A DNA stretch of 64,000 nt from Rhodoferax ferrireducens T118 (GTDB lineage Bacteria; Pseudomonadota; Gammaproteobacteria; Burkholderiales; Burkholderiaceae_C): contig NC_007908.1 in assembly GCF_000013605.1 (NCBI RefSeq), positions 2,852,001-2,916,000 of the forward strand, read 5' to 3'. Shown here piece by piece: positions 51,741-62,899 of the stretch. A program made the position numbers and the translations under genes. Below the pieces are notes generated by a model, which saw only the letters and a program-made list of their open reading frames with translations, searched no databases and was not told the origin of the DNA. Every line of letters begins with the position of its first letter. The stretch's first letter is position 1.

Positions 51741-52055
51741 ATGACCAACAGTAAACACAGTGGATTTCCAGAACTCATCCACAACGAAGCGGATCAGGCC
51801 ACGCGGCCCATGCCGCTGCATGAACTACCGCGGCAATTCCAGATTGACCACGAGATGGCAGTCATCCGCAAACATCACGCGCGCATCGCCAGCGCCATCG
51901 ACATGTTTTGGGGTCACAGGGATTGCGTCGAATACCTGCGTCAACTGATCCTCAGTGGCGGTGACGGCGTCGGCCAGACAAGAGTTGGATTCAAGCACGA
52001 GGTCCTGGCAGCCTTCCTGCACCTCATCAGGCTGCACGACACGCCGGAAATTTGA
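51741..52055 (+). CDS. Conserved hypothetical protein (104 aa)
   Basis: Not recognised. The sequence is acidic at the N-terminus and mostly helical, with HHARIASAIDMFWGHRDCVE, LRQLILSGGDGVGQTRVGFK and a final HEVLAAFLHLIRLHD, and no signal or membrane segment. A -10 box lies 105 bases upstream. It precedes the Hsp15 gene on the same strand by 49 bases and may be a small regulatory or binding protein. No function is claimed. Confidence 0.6.
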   Translation: MTNSKHSGFPELIHNEADQATRPMPLHELPRQFQIDHEMAVIRKHHARIASAIDMFWGHRDCVEYLRQLILSGGDGVGQTRVGFKHEVLAAFLHLIRLHDTPEI

Positions 52056-52104
52056 CCCATTGTCCGGTCAAGGCACCCCTGTCACTTCTCAAACAGGCCC
52101 GCTG

Positions 52105-52530
52105 ATGGAACGGCTTCGAATCGACAAATGGCTGTGGGCCGCCCGTTTCTACAAAACGCGCAGCCTGGCCAGCGACGAAATTGACAAAGGCCGGGTCCTC
52201 ATCAACGGTGTGGCGGTCAAGCCCGCGCGCGAAGTGAAAGCCGGCGACACGGTGCAACTGCGCAGCGGCGCCATCACCCGCAGCGTGGTGGTGCAAGGCG
52301 TGAGCGACAAGCGGGGCCCGGCACCGGTCGCGGCGCTGCTATTCCAGGAAACCGCCGATTCCATCGCCAGCCGCGCGGCCACTGCCGAGCAACGCCGCCT
52401 GGCGCCTGAACCGGCCCTGAGCCTGACGCAAGGCCGACCGACCAAGCGCGACCGCCGCGACACCGAAAAAGCACGCAGCGGCCAAGTCCACGAATGGGAC
52501 CAGCGCTGGAGCGCGTCTATCGACACCTGA
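52105..52530 (+). CDS. hslR: S4-domain RNA-binding heat-shock protein Hsp15
   Basis: Recycles free 50S subunits carrying nascent chains by binding 23S rRNA. The 141-residue protein starts MERLRIDKWLWAARFYKTRS, the S4 signature, with RVLINGVAVKPAREVKAGDT completing the domain. The C-terminal half is basic (RPTKRDRRDTEKARSGQVHE). The upstream extension of the open frame runs through the preceding gene region and lacks similarity. It converges with parC. Confidence 0.9.
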   Translation: MERLRIDKWLWAARFYKTRSLASDEIDKGRVLINGVAVKPAREVKAGDTVQLRSGAITRSVVVQGVSDKRGPAPVAALLFQETADSIASRAATAEQRRLAPEPALSLTQGRPTKRDRRDTEKARSGQVHEWDQRWSASIDT

Positions 52531-52574
52531 ACCTGCCAAGCAGGATCAACACACGCAAGGCGTTGACAGCAGCC

Positions 52575-54965
52575 TCAGGCGACGCGTGTGATCGTGGCTG
52601 GCTTGAAGCCCAGATCGGCCACCTTGCCTTTGCGCCCGCGCAGCGCCCGGGCGTTGTTGAGGCTGCGGATTTCCAGCGTTTCATCACGCGGCTTGCCGCC
52701 TCGGCCCAAACCTTCAATCTTGACACTGCGGGTATAGGCGCAAGCACCGGCCAGCCTGTCCTTGTCTTCCAGATCAATCAGCATCAGCCCGCGCCCGCCG
52801 GTGGCCATGGTCTTGAGCTGGCTGATCTCGAAGGTCAAAATGCGCCCACCCGCCGAGGCACAGGCCACATGCGTGGCGGCCGGCCAGGGCGTTGCTCCAG
52901 AGCCCCCCGCCACCGGCGACGGCCGGCACAAAATTTCACCTGCATTGCAAGTGACAAAGGCTTTGCCCGCTTTCAGGCGCGATGTCATGTTTTCCACCGA
53001 AGCCAGAAAACCGTAGCCGCCCGAGCTGCTGAGCAGCAGCGTCGCCGGGGCCGGGCCGGCAAAGTAGTACAGCAGCTGGGTGCCCGCCTCGAGTTCCAGC
53101 AGGCTGGTCATCGGCTGGCCATCACCGCGGGCGCCTGGCAACAAGGCCACCGCCACTGAATAGACCCGCCCGTTGCTGCCAAAGGCCAGCAGCGTGTCCA
53201 CCGTGCGGCACTCGAAGGTGTCGTAGAGCGCGTCGCCGGCCTTGAAGCTGTATTCCGCAGGCAGCACACCGTTGGCAGCACGCTCGCTGGCCCAGCCCTT
53301 TTGGGCACGCACCCAGCCTTTTTGACTCACCACCACGGTCACGGGCTCATCGACCACCTTGACTTCGAGCACCGCTTTTTTCTCGGCCTGGATCAATGTC
53401 CGGCGCGGGTCGGCAAAGGTTTTGGCATCCGCCTCGATCTCCTTGATCATCAGGCGGCGCAACGCACTCGGGCTGCCCAGAATTTCCTCCAGCTTCTGCT
53501 GTTCGCCACGCAATCCGGCCAACTCCTGCTCAATCTTGATGGCCTCCAGGCGGGCCAATTGGCGCAAGCGGATTTCCAGAATATCTTCGGCCTGCCGATC
53601 CGACAGATGGAACCTGGCAATCAGCGCCGCCTTGGGCTCGTCGGCCTGGCGAATGATGGCAATCACTTCGTCAATGTTGAGCAGCACCAGCGCGCGCCCT
53701 TCCAGAATGTGAATGCGATCGAGCACCTTGCCCAAGCGATGCTGTGAGCGCCGCTCGATGGTTTTCTGGCGGAATGCTATCCACTCGGTGAGCATCTGGC
53801 GCAAGGACTTTTGCGTTGGACGGCCGTCGAGCCCAATCATGGTGAGATTGATCGGCGATGAAGTCTCCAGGCTGGTGTGCGCCAGCAGCGTGGTGATCAA
53901 CTCCTGCTGGCTGATGCGACTGGTCTTGGGCTCGCACACCAGACGCACGGCGGCGTCTTTGCTGGATTCGTCGCGCACCCCGTCGAGCACCGACAGCAGC
54001 GTCGCCTTGAGCTGGTTTTGCTCCAGCGAGAGCGCTTTTTTGCCAGCCTTGACTTTGGGGTTGCTCAGCTCTTCAATCTCTTCCAGCACCCGTTGCGTGC
54101 TGACCCCCGGCGGCAACTCGGTCAGCACCAGACGCCACTGGCCGCGCGCCAGGTCTTCAATCTTCCAGCGCGCCCGGCATTTGAGTGAACCCCGCCCGCT
54201 GCGATAAGCCTCGGCGATGTCCTCGGCACTGCTGATGATCTGGCCACCGCCGGGGTAGTCCGGGCCGGGAATCAAGGCAAACAAATCCGACTCGCTGAGC
54301 TGGGGCGACTTGATCAGCGCGATGCAGGCATCGGCCACCTCGCGCAGGTTGTGGCTCGGGATTTCGGTGGCCAGCCCGACCGCAATGCCGCTGGCGCCAT
54401 TGAGCAGATTGAACGGCAAGCGCGCGGGCAACTGGCTCGGCTCTTGCGTCGAGCCGTCGTAGTTGGGCATGAAGTCAACCGTGCCCTCGTCGATCTCATC
54501 GAGCAGCAGGCCGGTGATTTTGGCCAGCCGCGCCTCGGTGTAACGCATGGCCGCGGCGCCGTCGCCGTCACGCGAGCCAAAGTTGCCGTGCCCATCAATC
54601 AGCGGGTAGCGCTGTGAAAAGTCCTGCGCCATGCGCACCGCAGCGTCATACACCGATGAGTCCCCATGCGGGTGAAAGCGCCCCAGCACGTCACCGACTA
54701 TGCGAGCAGATTTGACCGGCTTGGCCCCAGTATTACCGTTGGGACCGCCAAAGCCCAGCCCCATGCGCGACATGGAATACAAAATGCGCCGCTGCACCGG
54801 TTTCTGGCCGTCGCAGACATCGGGCAAGGCGCGGCCCTTGACCACGCTCAGGGCGTATTCAAGATAAGCACGCTGCGCGTAGGTGGCCAGATTCAGGGCG
54901 TCATCGTCGGCGCCAGCGCCCGCATCAGGGCCAGCGGGAAAATCCAGGGTGGTTTGATCACTCAT
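52575..54965 (-). CDS. parC: DNA topoisomerase IV subunit A ParC
   Basis: The DNA breakage and rejoining subunit of topoisomerase IV, decatenating daughter chromosomes. The 796-residue protein has the quinolone-region block [20 protein letters not shown] and the catalytic tyrosine in [12 protein letters not shown] near residue 133. The GyrA-type winged helix and tower follow, then a C-terminal beta-pinwheel from about residue 540. It has ParC-type length rather than GyrA, and the partner ParE lies just upstream with a dispersed element between them. Confidence 0.95.
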   Translation of the reverse strand: MSDQTTLDFPAGPDAGAGADDDALNLATYAQRAYLEYALSVVKGRALPDVCDGQKPVQRRILYSMSRMGLGFGGPNGNTGAKPVKSARIVGDVLGRFHPHGDSSVYDAAVRMAQDFSQRYPLIDGHGNFGSRDGDGAAAMRYTEARLAKITGLLLDEIDEGTVDFMPNYDGSTQEPSQLPARLPFNLLNGASGIAVGLATEIPSHNLREVADACIALIKSPQLSESDLFALIPGPDYPGGGQIISSAEDIAEAYRSGRGSLKCRARWKIEDLARGQWRLVLTELPPGVSTQRVLEEIEELSNPKVKAGKKALSLEQNQLKATLLSVLDGVRDESSKDAAVRLVCEPKTSRISQQELITTLLAHTSLETSSPINLTMIGLDGRPTQKSLRQMLTEWIAFRQKTIERRSQHRLGKVLDRIHILEGRALVLLNIDEVIAIIRQADEPKAALIARFHLSDRQAEDILEIRLRQLARLEAIKIEQELAGLRGEQQKLEEILGSPSALRRLMIKEIEADAKTFADPRRTLIQAEKKAVLEVKVVDEPVTVVVSQKGWVRAQKGWASERAANGVLPAEYSFKAGDALYDTFECRTVDTLLAFGSNGRVYSVAVALLPGARGDGQPMTSLLELEAGTQLLYYFAGPAPATLLLSSSGGYGFLASVENMTSRLKAGKAFVTCNAGEILCRPSPVAGGSGATPWPAATHVACASAGGRILTFEISQLKTMATGGRGLMLIDLEDKDRLAGACAYTRSVKIEGLGRGGKPRDETLEIRSLNNARALRGRKGKVADLGFKPATITRVA

Positions 54966-55012
54966 GACAACAATTCAGTCTCGGTTGGGAGGGCTCGGTT
55001 GAGCTTGCCATC

Positions 55013-55076
55013 GCTATATAAAAAGTAGCTAATCAGGCAGGCAGGACGGGGGCTAGAGCCCTAAAAGTCTTAGATA
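55013..55076 (+). repeat. Dispersed element copy G, between parE and parC
   Basis: GCTAT at 55013-55017, seven bases, GTAGC at 55025-55029, 18 bases, GGGGGCTA at 55048-55055. The GGGCT and AGCCC arms form a perfect short palindrome at 55050-55061. The right end reaches the parE stop codon. Confidence 0.88.
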
Positions 55077-57040
55077 TCAATCTCCACCGCATCGCCGTGC
55101 AATTCCATCAACTCACGTCGGGCAGCGGCCTCACCCTTGCCCATCAGTTGGGTGAACAGGCCTTGCGTTTGCAAAAAGTCGATGCTGCCCAGGTGCACCG
55201 GCAACAAGCGCCGGGTATCGGGGTTGAGGGTGGTGTCCCACAGCTGCTCGGCATTCATTTCCCCCAGGCCCTTGAAGCGGCTGATGCTCCAGGCGCCTTC
55301 GCGCACGCCTTCCTTGCGCAGTTTGTCCAGAATGGCAGTCAGTTCGCCCTCATCGAGCGCGTAGGCCTTGGAGGCTTGCTTCTTGCCACGCGCGGGCGCA
55401 TCGACACGAAATAAAGGCGGCCGGGCCACAAAAATACGGCCGGTCTCGATCAGCTTCGGGAAATGCTTGAAAAAAAGCGTCAGCAGCAACACCTGGATGT
55501 GTGAACCGTCCACATCGGCATCCGACAAGATGCAGACCTTGCCGTAGCGCAGCCCGCTCAGGTCGGGCGTGTCATTGGGGCCATGCGGATCGATGCCAAT
55601 CGCCACCGAAATATCGTGGATTTCATTATTGGCAAACAGGCGGTCGCGCTCCACTTCCCAGGTGTTGAGCACCTTGCCACGCAGCGGCAAAATCGCCTGA
55701 CTCTCTTTGTCGCGCCCCATCTTGGCGCTGCCGCCGGCCGAGTCGCCCTCGACCAGAAACACCTCGTTGTAGGCCAGGTCGCGGCTTTCGCAATCGGTCA
55801 GCTTGCCCGGCAGCACGGCCACACCCGAGCCCTTGCGTTTCTCGACCTTCTGACCGGCTTTCTGACGCGTCTGCGCCGCCTTGATCGCCAGCTCCGCCAG
55901 CTTCTTGCCGTACTCCACATGCTGGTTCAGCCACAGCTCCAGCGCCGGGCGCACATAGTTTGAGACCAGCCGCACCGCGTCGCGCGAGTTCAGCCGCTCC
56001 TTGATCTGGCCCTGAAACTGCGGGTCCAGCACCTTGGCCGACAACACGTAGCTGGCGCGGGCGAACACGTCTTCGGGCATCAACTTCACACCTTTGGGTA
56101 AGAGCGAATGCAGCTCGATAAAGCTCTTGACCGCCGTGAACAGACCGTCGCGCAAGCCCGCCTCGTGCGTGCCGCCAGCCGTGGTGGGGATCAGGTTGAC
56201 ATAGCTTTCACGCACCAAAGGGCCGTCCTCGGTGAAGGCGACGCACCAGGAGGCGCCCTCGCCTTCGGCAAAATTGTCATGCTGGGCGTCGGCAAACCCA
56301 TCACCCTCGAACACCGGGATCACCAGCTCGCCGGCCAGGGTTTGCATCAGGTAGTCCAGCAGACCGCCCTTGAACAGCCAGTTTTGCGTCTCTTTGGTTT
56401 TCTCGTTGACCAGCGTCACGGTGACGCCCGGCATCAGCACCGCCTTGCTGCGCAGCAGATGCACCAGTTGCGCCATCGGCAGCGCCAGTGTTTCAAAATA
56501 TTTGGCGTCCGGCCAGACCCGCACCGTGGTGCCGGACTTGCGCTCACCGGGTGCGGGTTCCCGCACTCTCAAAGGCTCAATCACGTCACCGCCGGCAAAC
56601 ACCAGACTGGCGACCTTGCCCTCCCGGTAAGTGGTGGCCTCCAGCCGCGTCGCCAGCGCGTTGGTGACGCTCACCCCCACGCCATGCAAGCCGCCCGAGA
56701 AGCTGTAGGCGCCGCCCTTGCCCTTGTCAAACTTGCCACCGGCGTGCAGTTGTGTGAACACCAGCTCGATCACCGGGGCGTTTTCCGTCGGGTGCAGGCC
56801 AAACGGAATACCGCGGCCGTCGTCCTCGATGCTGACCGAGCCGTCAAGGTGCAGTACCACCCTGATCTTCTTGCCATGCCCGGCCAGCGCCTCGTCAGCG
56901 GCGTTGTCGAGCGCCTCCTGGATCACATGCAGCGGCGTGTCGGTGGTGGTGTACATGCCCGGGCGCTGCTTGACGGGCTCCAGCCCTTTCAGCACACGGA
57001 TCGAGGCTTCAGAGTATTCGTTGGTGGGTTTGAGTGCCAT
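55070..57040 (-). CDS. parE: DNA topoisomerase IV subunit B ParE
   Basis: The ATPase subunit of topoisomerase IV. The 656-residue protein has the GHKL ATP-site blocks EALDNAADEALAGHGKKIRV, DDGRGIPFGLHPTE and GGLHGVGVSVTNALA. The TOPRIM block GKVLNTWEVERDR and KVCILSDADVDGSHIQVLLL carries the catalytic acidic residues. Length and motif order are ParE-like rather than GyrB-like. It is followed by parC on the same strand after a 104-base gap that contains dispersed element G. Confidence 0.95.
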   Translation of the reverse strand: MALKPTNEYSEASIRVLKGLEPVKQRPGMYTTTDTPLHVIQEALDNAADEALAGHGKKIRVVLHLDGSVSIEDDGRGIPFGLHPTENAPVIELVFTQLHAGGKFDKGKGGAYSFSGGLHGVGVSVTNALATRLEATTYREGKVASLVFAGGDVIEPLRVREPAPGERKSGTTVRVWPDAKYFETLALPMAQLVHLLRSKAVLMPGVTVTLVNEKTKETQNWLFKGGLLDYLMQTLAGELVIPVFEGDGFADAQHDNFAEGEGASWCVAFTEDGPLVRESYVNLIPTTAGGTHEAGLRDGLFTAVKSFIELHSLLPKGVKLMPEDVFARASYVLSAKVLDPQFQGQIKERLNSRDAVRLVSNYVRPALELWLNQHVEYGKKLAELAIKAAQTRQKAGQKVEKRKGSGVAVLPGKLTDCESRDLAYNEVFLVEGDSAGGSAKMGRDKESQAILPLRGKVLNTWEVERDRLFANNEIHDISVAIGIDPHGPNDTPDLSGLRYGKVCILSDADVDGSHIQVLLLTLFFKHFPKLIETGRIFVARPPLFRVDAPARGKKQASKAYALDEGELTAILDKLRKEGVREGAWSISRFKGLGEMNAEQLWDTTLNPDTRRLLPVHLGSIDFLQTQGLFTQLMGKGEAAARRELMELHGDAVEIDI

Positions 57041-57115
57041 AGGGGCCGAATTGTAATCGGCTGTATGAAAGCACAGCTTTTGACGCTGACAGTCCCAGCC
57101 TGAACCCAGTCGCGG

Positions 57116-57616
57116 CTACAGACCCAGGGTGGTGGCCGGAAATCCGGGCGTGCTGTCACGGATTTTTTCATCCAGCAGCTGGCGCAGCAACACGCTGCGC
57201 TCGGGATCGAAGCCCCAGACGCCAACACTGCGCAGCGGATCGAGCCGCTGCATGAACCAGGACCGGCTCCAGATCGCGCTCGGGCAATCGGCATCTGCCG
57301 CATCCCGGCAGACGCGGCAATCGATGATGTGGCCCCAGGTCTGGCGCCAGGCCACGAAACGCGGCTGCTGGCGCACCACCTCATCAAAACGCGTCGCCAG
57401 CAGCGTCATGTGTCGCCCCGCCCTGGACCAGGCCTGCAAGGATTCGACCACCGGGCGCTCGCGCAAGGGCCAGTCCTCAAACGTGGCATCGCTCAAGACA
57501 ATCTCTGGCCAGCCCTCACGCGCGGCACAGGCCAGTGCATCACGCACACCTTGCGCGAAGGCGATGCGACCGGAAAAACGGCCGCTGGGCAAGGGTTCAG
57601 GCGTCTCAGCGTTCAT
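57116..57616 (-). CDS. Conserved hypothetical protein (166 aa), coupled to roxA-type gene
   Basis: Not recognised. It starts MNAETPEPLPSGRFSGRIAF, overlaps the end of the ribosomal oxygenase gene by 11 bases, and is therefore translated together with it. The body is mixed alpha/beta with cysteines in HIIDCRVCRDAADADCPSAI, which could bind metal, and ends DSTPGFPATTLGL. The context hints at a partner of the cupin hydroxylase, but I have no functional evidence. Confidence 0.62.
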   Translation of the reverse strand: MNAETPEPLPSGRFSGRIAFAQGVRDALACAAREGWPEIVLSDATFEDWPLRERPVVESLQAWSRAGRHMTLLATRFDEVVRQQPRFVAWRQTWGHIIDCRVCRDAADADCPSAIWSRSWFMQRLDPLRSVGVWGFDPERSVLLRQLLDEKIRDSTPGFPATTLGL

Positions 57617-58760
57617 GCAACCACCCCGCTTCCCGCCAATCCTGCAACAAACACCGGGCCTCAAGACTGACACGGCCCAGGTCTTGCGCACTGAGATAGC
57701 GCTGGTCAGCCAAGCGCCGCATCAGGGTCGCATCGCGCCCACCGGAGCGAAAGCTCTCGCCATTGATGAAAATGTGTTTGGCATCAAACATCATCTTGGT
57801 GCGCCGATCCAGCTGGATTTGCCCGCCCTGCCCGGCCAACGCCTGATCCGCCGGATGCGTGACCGGCTCGGTGGCATCGAACCACACATTGGCCTTGGGC
57901 TCGGTCATATATTCCCCCAGGGCGCGCCCCAACGCGGCCGGGTCTTTGAGTGCGTCCTGCAAGGCGTCACGCGCAAATTCGACCAATTGCGCCGGGATTT
58001 CTCCCGGTTGCGTCACCGCCGCTTGCTTGGGGTCACGGTACACCGACACACCGACCGCGTCTTCTGCATCTTCTGCCAGGCGCTGCAACAGCTCGCGCGC
58101 CAGTTCAGCCCGGCTCGGTGACCTGAAACCAATCGAATACGTCATGCATTCGCCCATGGCAATGCCGTCATGGGCATGCAACAGCGGCAGGTACAGCATG
58201 TCGCCGGGCTCCAGCACAAACTCTTCTTCCGGCTCAAAGTGGGCCAGAATTTTCAAGGGCACGTCCGGCTGCAGGGTGCGGTCGGGCTGGCGCCCGATGC
58301 GCCAGCGCCGGCGCCCCTGTGCCTGCAGCAGAAACACGTCGTAGCTGTCGAAGTGTGGTCCCACGCCGCCGCCATCGGTGGCGTAGCTGATCATCAAGTC
58401 ATCCAGCCGGGCGTCCGGCACAAAGCGAAATTGGTTCATCAGCGCATGCACGGCGTCATGCTGCAAATCGACCCCCTGCACCAGCACCGTCCAGCCCGGG
58501 CGGCTCAAAGCTGGCAAGGTACGGCGCGCAAAAGGCCCGAGCTTGAGTTGCCAGCCGGGCGTCTGGCCGGGCTGCTGCACCACCAGGCGGGCTTGAGAGT
58601 CCTCGTGCCCGGCCAGATCAAACAGCGCCGCCCGGTCCAGCAAGGGCTTGAAGTCGGGAATAGCCTGGCGGATCAGCAAGGGCTTTTTTTGCCAATGCCG
58701 TTTCATGAATAATTGCGGGCTTAAACCACCCAGCAAAGACAAGGGCTTCGAGATATCCAT
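57606..58760 (-). CDS. JmjC/cupin ribosomal oxygenase (50S L16 arginine hydroxylase type)
   Basis: A 2-oxoglutarate- and iron-dependent hydroxylase of 384 residues. The cupin core has the metal-binding HFDSYDVFLLQAQGRRRWRI (HxD) and a distal histidine in LYLPLLHAHDGIAMGECMTY. The N-terminal KPLLIRQAIPDFKPLLDRAA and C-terminal winged-helix segment match the RoxA/YcfD type, which hydroxylates ribosomal protein L16. It is divergent from the SlyD-like gene. The target is inferred from the family. Confidence 0.87.
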   Translation of the reverse strand: MDISKPLSLLGGLSPQLFMKRHWQKKPLLIRQAIPDFKPLLDRAALFDLAGHEDSQARLVVQQPGQTPGWQLKLGPFARRTLPALSRPGWTVLVQGVDLQHDAVHALMNQFRFVPDARLDDLMISYATDGGGVGPHFDSYDVFLLQAQGRRRWRIGRQPDRTLQPDVPLKILAHFEPEEEFVLEPGDMLYLPLLHAHDGIAMGECMTYSIGFRSPSRAELARELLQRLAEDAEDAVGVSVYRDPKQAAVTQPGEIPAQLVEFARDALQDALKDPAALGRALGEYMTEPKANVWFDATEPVTHPADQALAGQGGQIQLDRRTKMMFDAKHIFINGESFRSGGRDATLMRRLADQRYLSAQDLGRVSLEARCLLQDWREAGWLHER

Positions 58761-58822
58761 TTGTTTCTCCGGTCACTTCTGGGTTCAACCACTGACACAT
58801 TTCAAACTGCGACAATTCTCCT

Positions 58823-59356
58823 ATGGAAATCAATCAACAATGCGTGGTCGCGCTGACCTGGACCTTAAAAGACACACTGGGTGAAGAACTTGACGTGCTG
58901 ACCGAGCCGGTCGAGTTTCTGGTCGGGGGCGACGATCTGTTTCAAATCATCGAAGACGCGCTGCAAGGCCATGCAGCGGGCGCCCGGCTGGAGCTGCAAA
59001 TCGAACCCGAGCAGGGCTTTGGCGACTTCAACGACCAACTGGTGTTTCTGGAATCGCGCCAACTGTTCCCGCCTGAGCTGGAAGAAGGCATGACTTTCGA
59101 GGGCACTTCACTGCCCGCTGGCTGCAACCCGGACGCACCCCAGGACGCCTGGTACACCGTGACCGAAATCTACCCGGAGCATGTGGTGCTGGATGGCAAC
59201 CACCCCTTGGCCGGCATCGCCTTGCGCTTGAGCCTGAAGGTCGAAGCGGTGCGGGAAGCGACTGAAGAGGAAATTGGCCGCGGATCGGCCGGTACCGGCT
59301 TTTTCAGGATTCAGGCCGTGCATGCCAACGTCTTGGGCAATGACACGCTGCATTGA
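58823..59356 (+). CDS. FKBP-type peptidyl-prolyl isomerase (SlyD-like)
   Basis: A 177-residue SlyD-like FKBP with an inserted flap domain, catalysing proline isomerisation and acting as a chaperone. It begins MEINQQCVVALTWTLKDTLG, contains VEFLVGGDDLFQIIEDALQG and the insert ending LEEGMTFEGTSLP, and closes AGIALRLSLKVEAVREATEE. It lacks the histidine-rich tail of E. coli SlyD, so nickel transfer is not suggested. Its 3' end is followed by dispersed element H. Confidence 0.88.
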   Translation: MEINQQCVVALTWTLKDTLGEELDVLTEPVEFLVGGDDLFQIIEDALQGHAAGARLELQIEPEQGFGDFNDQLVFLESRQLFPPELEEGMTFEGTSLPAGCNPDAPQDAWYTVTEIYPEHVVLDGNHPLAGIALRLSLKVEAVREATEEEIGRGSAGTGFFRIQAVHANVLGNDTLH

Positions 59357-59361
59357 AGTTT

Positions 59362-59424
59362 GCTTCAAATTAAATAGCTGACTACGCAGTGGCATCAAGG
59401 GCTAGAAGCCTAAAACACTGATAA
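59362..59424 (+). repeat. Dispersed element copy H, between slyD-like gene and dut
   Basis: GCTTC at 59362-59366 (one mismatch), seven bases, ATAGC at 59374-59378, 18 bases, AAGGGCTA at 59397-59404, flank to about 59424. It lies in the 90-base gap between two convergent genes and is the only element here clear of any open frame on both sides. Confidence 0.88.
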
Positions 59425-59446
59425 CGTCCAGCCACTGGAGCCAGCC

Positions 59447-59896
59447 TCACCCCTTGCCGGTGGAGCCGTAGCCGCCCTCCCCGCGCGCACTGGCCGGGAA
59501 TTCGCTCACCACATTGAACTGTGCCTGCAGCACCGGCACGATCACCAGTTGCGCAATGCGCTCCATCGGCTCGATCGTGAACGCCACGTCGCTGCGGTTC
59601 CAGGCGCTCACCATCAGTTGACCCTGGTAGTCGCTGTCGATCAGACCGACCAGATTGCCCAGCACGATGCCATGCTTGTGGCCCAGGCCGGAGCGCGGCA
59701 GGATCATGGCGGCAAACTTCGGATCTTTCAGATAAATGGCGATGCCGGTCGGCACCAACTGCCAGGCATTGGGCAGCAGCGTGAGCGGCGCATCCAGGCA
59801 GGCGCGCAAATCCAGTCCGGCGCTGCCCGGCGTGGCGTAAGCGGGCAACTGATCCGCCATGCGGGGGTCGATAATTTTGACGTCAATTTTTATCAT
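59447..59896 (-). CDS. dut: Deoxyuridine 5'-triphosphate nucleotidohydrolase
   Basis: Hydrolyses dUTP to dUMP, keeping uracil out of DNA. The 149-residue trimeric dUTPase shows its motifs in order: [13 protein letters not shown] (1), [20 protein letters not shown] (2-3), [12 protein letters not shown] (4) and the C-terminal glycine-rich [11 protein letters not shown] (5). Its ATG lies inside the end of coaBC and inside the right flank of dispersed element I, overlapping coaBC by 14 bases. Start [13 protein letters not shown] is standard. Confidence 0.95.
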   Translation of the reverse strand: MIKIDVKIIDPRMADQLPAYATPGSAGLDLRACLDAPLTLLPNAWQLVPTGIAIYLKDPKFAAMILPRSGLGHKHGIVLGNLVGLIDSDYQGQLMVSAWNRSDVAFTIEPMERIAQLVIVPVLQAQFNVVSEFPASARGEGGYGSTGKG

Positions 59897-61118
59897 TCTG
59901 GCCTCTAGCCCTCGTCTTTATTGATATATGCGCTATTAATTTGCGAGCAAGATTGATTTTTGACTCGCGCGCCAGTTCTTGCACCCCCGACGCCTGCACC
60001 AGCAGCAAGGCGTTGTCATCTTGCCCAAAGGTCGCCGGGCCGATGTTGCCCACCAGCAGCGGCACGCCTTTGCGCAAGCGCTTGGCCTGGGCGTTGGCCA
60101 GCAAATCCTGGCTCTCAGCCGCAAAGCCGACGCAAAACAAGTCACCCGATTGCGCCCGGAGCGACTGCGCCAGGGTGGCCAGAATGTCCGGGTTTTCCAC
60201 AAAGCTCAGGGTTGGCACCACGCCTGAGCCGTCCTTTTTGATTTTTTGCTCGGCAGCCAATGCGGGTCGCCAGTCGGCCACTGCCGCTGTCGCTACAAAA
60301 ATAGTAGCTTTCTGCGCATAATCCACGGCGGCGGCCAGCATATTTTGTGCTGACGTCACATTGACCCGATGGACGCCGCGCGGCGTTGGCAGGTGCACCG
60401 GCCCGGCCACCAGCGTGACAGCCGCCCCGGCTTCATGGGCGGCACGGGCAATGGCAAATCCCATTTTCCCGCTGGACAAATTGGTGATGCCCCGCACCGG
60501 ATCAATCGCCTCGTAAGTCGGCCCGGCGGTCACCAGCACCTGCTGGCCCAACAGCAATTTGGGCTGGAAGAAGGAAATGACATCTTCCAGCAACTCGTGC
60601 GGCTCCAGCATGCGGCCGTCGCCCGTTTCGCCACAGGCTTGATCACCGCAGCCGACGTCAAACACAGTGGCCCCGTCCGCCTTCAACTGCACCACGTTGC
60701 GTTGGGTCGCGGGATGGGCCCACATCTCGCGGTTCATGGCCGGCGCCAGCAGCAGCGGCACCTGATCAAGCGGGCGCGCCAGGCACATCAGGCTGAGCAG
60801 ATCGTCGGCCTGACCATGTAACAGTTTGGCCATGAAATCAGCGCTGCAGGGCGCAATCAAAATGGCATCGGCCTCGCGGCTGAGGTTGATGTGCGCCATG
60901 TTATTGGGCGCGCGTGAATCCCACTGCGAGTCATAGACCGGGCGCTGGCTCAGCGCCTGCATCGTCACCGGGGTGATGAACTGCTGCGCCGCCGCCGTCA
61001 TCACCACCTGCACGGTGGCGCCTTCCTTGATCAAGGCGCGGCACAACTCGGCCGCCTTGTAGCAGGCAATGCCGCCCGTGAGCCCCAAAACGATGTGTTT
61101 TCCAGCAAGATCATTCAT
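59883..61118 (-). CDS. coaBC: Bifunctional phosphopantothenoylcysteine decarboxylase/phosphopantothenate-cysteine ligase
   Basis: Catalyses two steps of coenzyme A synthesis. The N-terminal CoaC flavoprotein domain (about 1-185) opens [20 protein letters not shown] and has the catalytic histidine in [12 protein letters not shown] and the [13 protein letters not shown] clamp. The CoaB domain (190-411) has [21 protein letters not shown] start it at ATG 61118. The last 20 residues ([20 protein letters not shown]) come from dispersed element I, and an element-like half box pair lies at 60292-60308. The unusual basic tail is therefore repeat-derived. Confidence 0.94.
   Translation of the reverse strand: MNDLAGKHIVLGLTGGIACYKAAELCRALIKEGATVQVVMTAAAQQFITPVTMQALSQRPVYDSQWDSRAPNNMAHINLSREADAILIAPCSADFMAKLLHGQADDLLSLMCLARPLDQVPLLLAPAMNREMWAHPATQRNVVQLKADGATVFDVGCGDQACGETGDGRMLEPHELLEDVISFFQPKLLLGQQVLVTAGPTYEAIDPVRGITNLSSGKMGFAIARAAHEAGAAVTLVAGPVHLPTPRGVHRVNVTSAQNMLAAAVDYAQKATIFVATAAVADWRPALAAEQKIKKDGSGVVPTLSFVENPDILATLAQSLRAQSGDLFCVGFAAESQDLLANAQAKRLRKGVPLLVGNIGPATFGQDDNALLLVQASGVQELARESKINLARKLIAHISIKTRARGQNDKN
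59886..59948 (-). repeat. Dispersed element copy I, coaBC/dut junction
   Basis: Read on minus: GCTCG (59948-59944, two mismatches), seven bases, ATAGC (59936-59932), 18 bases, GAGGGCTA (59913-59906), then AGGCC and an AT-rich flank containing the dut start codon. Confidence 0.85.
60292..60308 (+). repeat. Dispersed element copy L (left half only), inside coaBC
   Basis: GCTAC, seven bases, GTAGC with exact spacing, but the third box is not recognisable. The region encodes [16 protein letters not shown], a normal CoaB segment, so it may be chance or a very old copy. Confidence 0.35.
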
Positions 61119-61183
61119 GCGCCGCAATGTAACAGAGCCTCAAGTTGGTTGCGTCGCGTGCTCTCAAGCCTCAACCCGACATC

Positions 61184-62898
<1,715 letters not shown>

Positions 62899-62899
62899 T

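Noticed and set aside
9188..59948. Reading the variable 18-base centres of the dispersed element as CRISPR spacers
   Set aside because: Copies are solitary, kilobases apart, in both orientations and without cas genes; 18 bases is too short for spacers.
60292..60308. Full element copy in the CoaB domain
   Set aside because: Only the first two boxes are present; the third box is missing at the expected distance and the protein segment is normal for CoaB, so I keep it only as a weak half copy.
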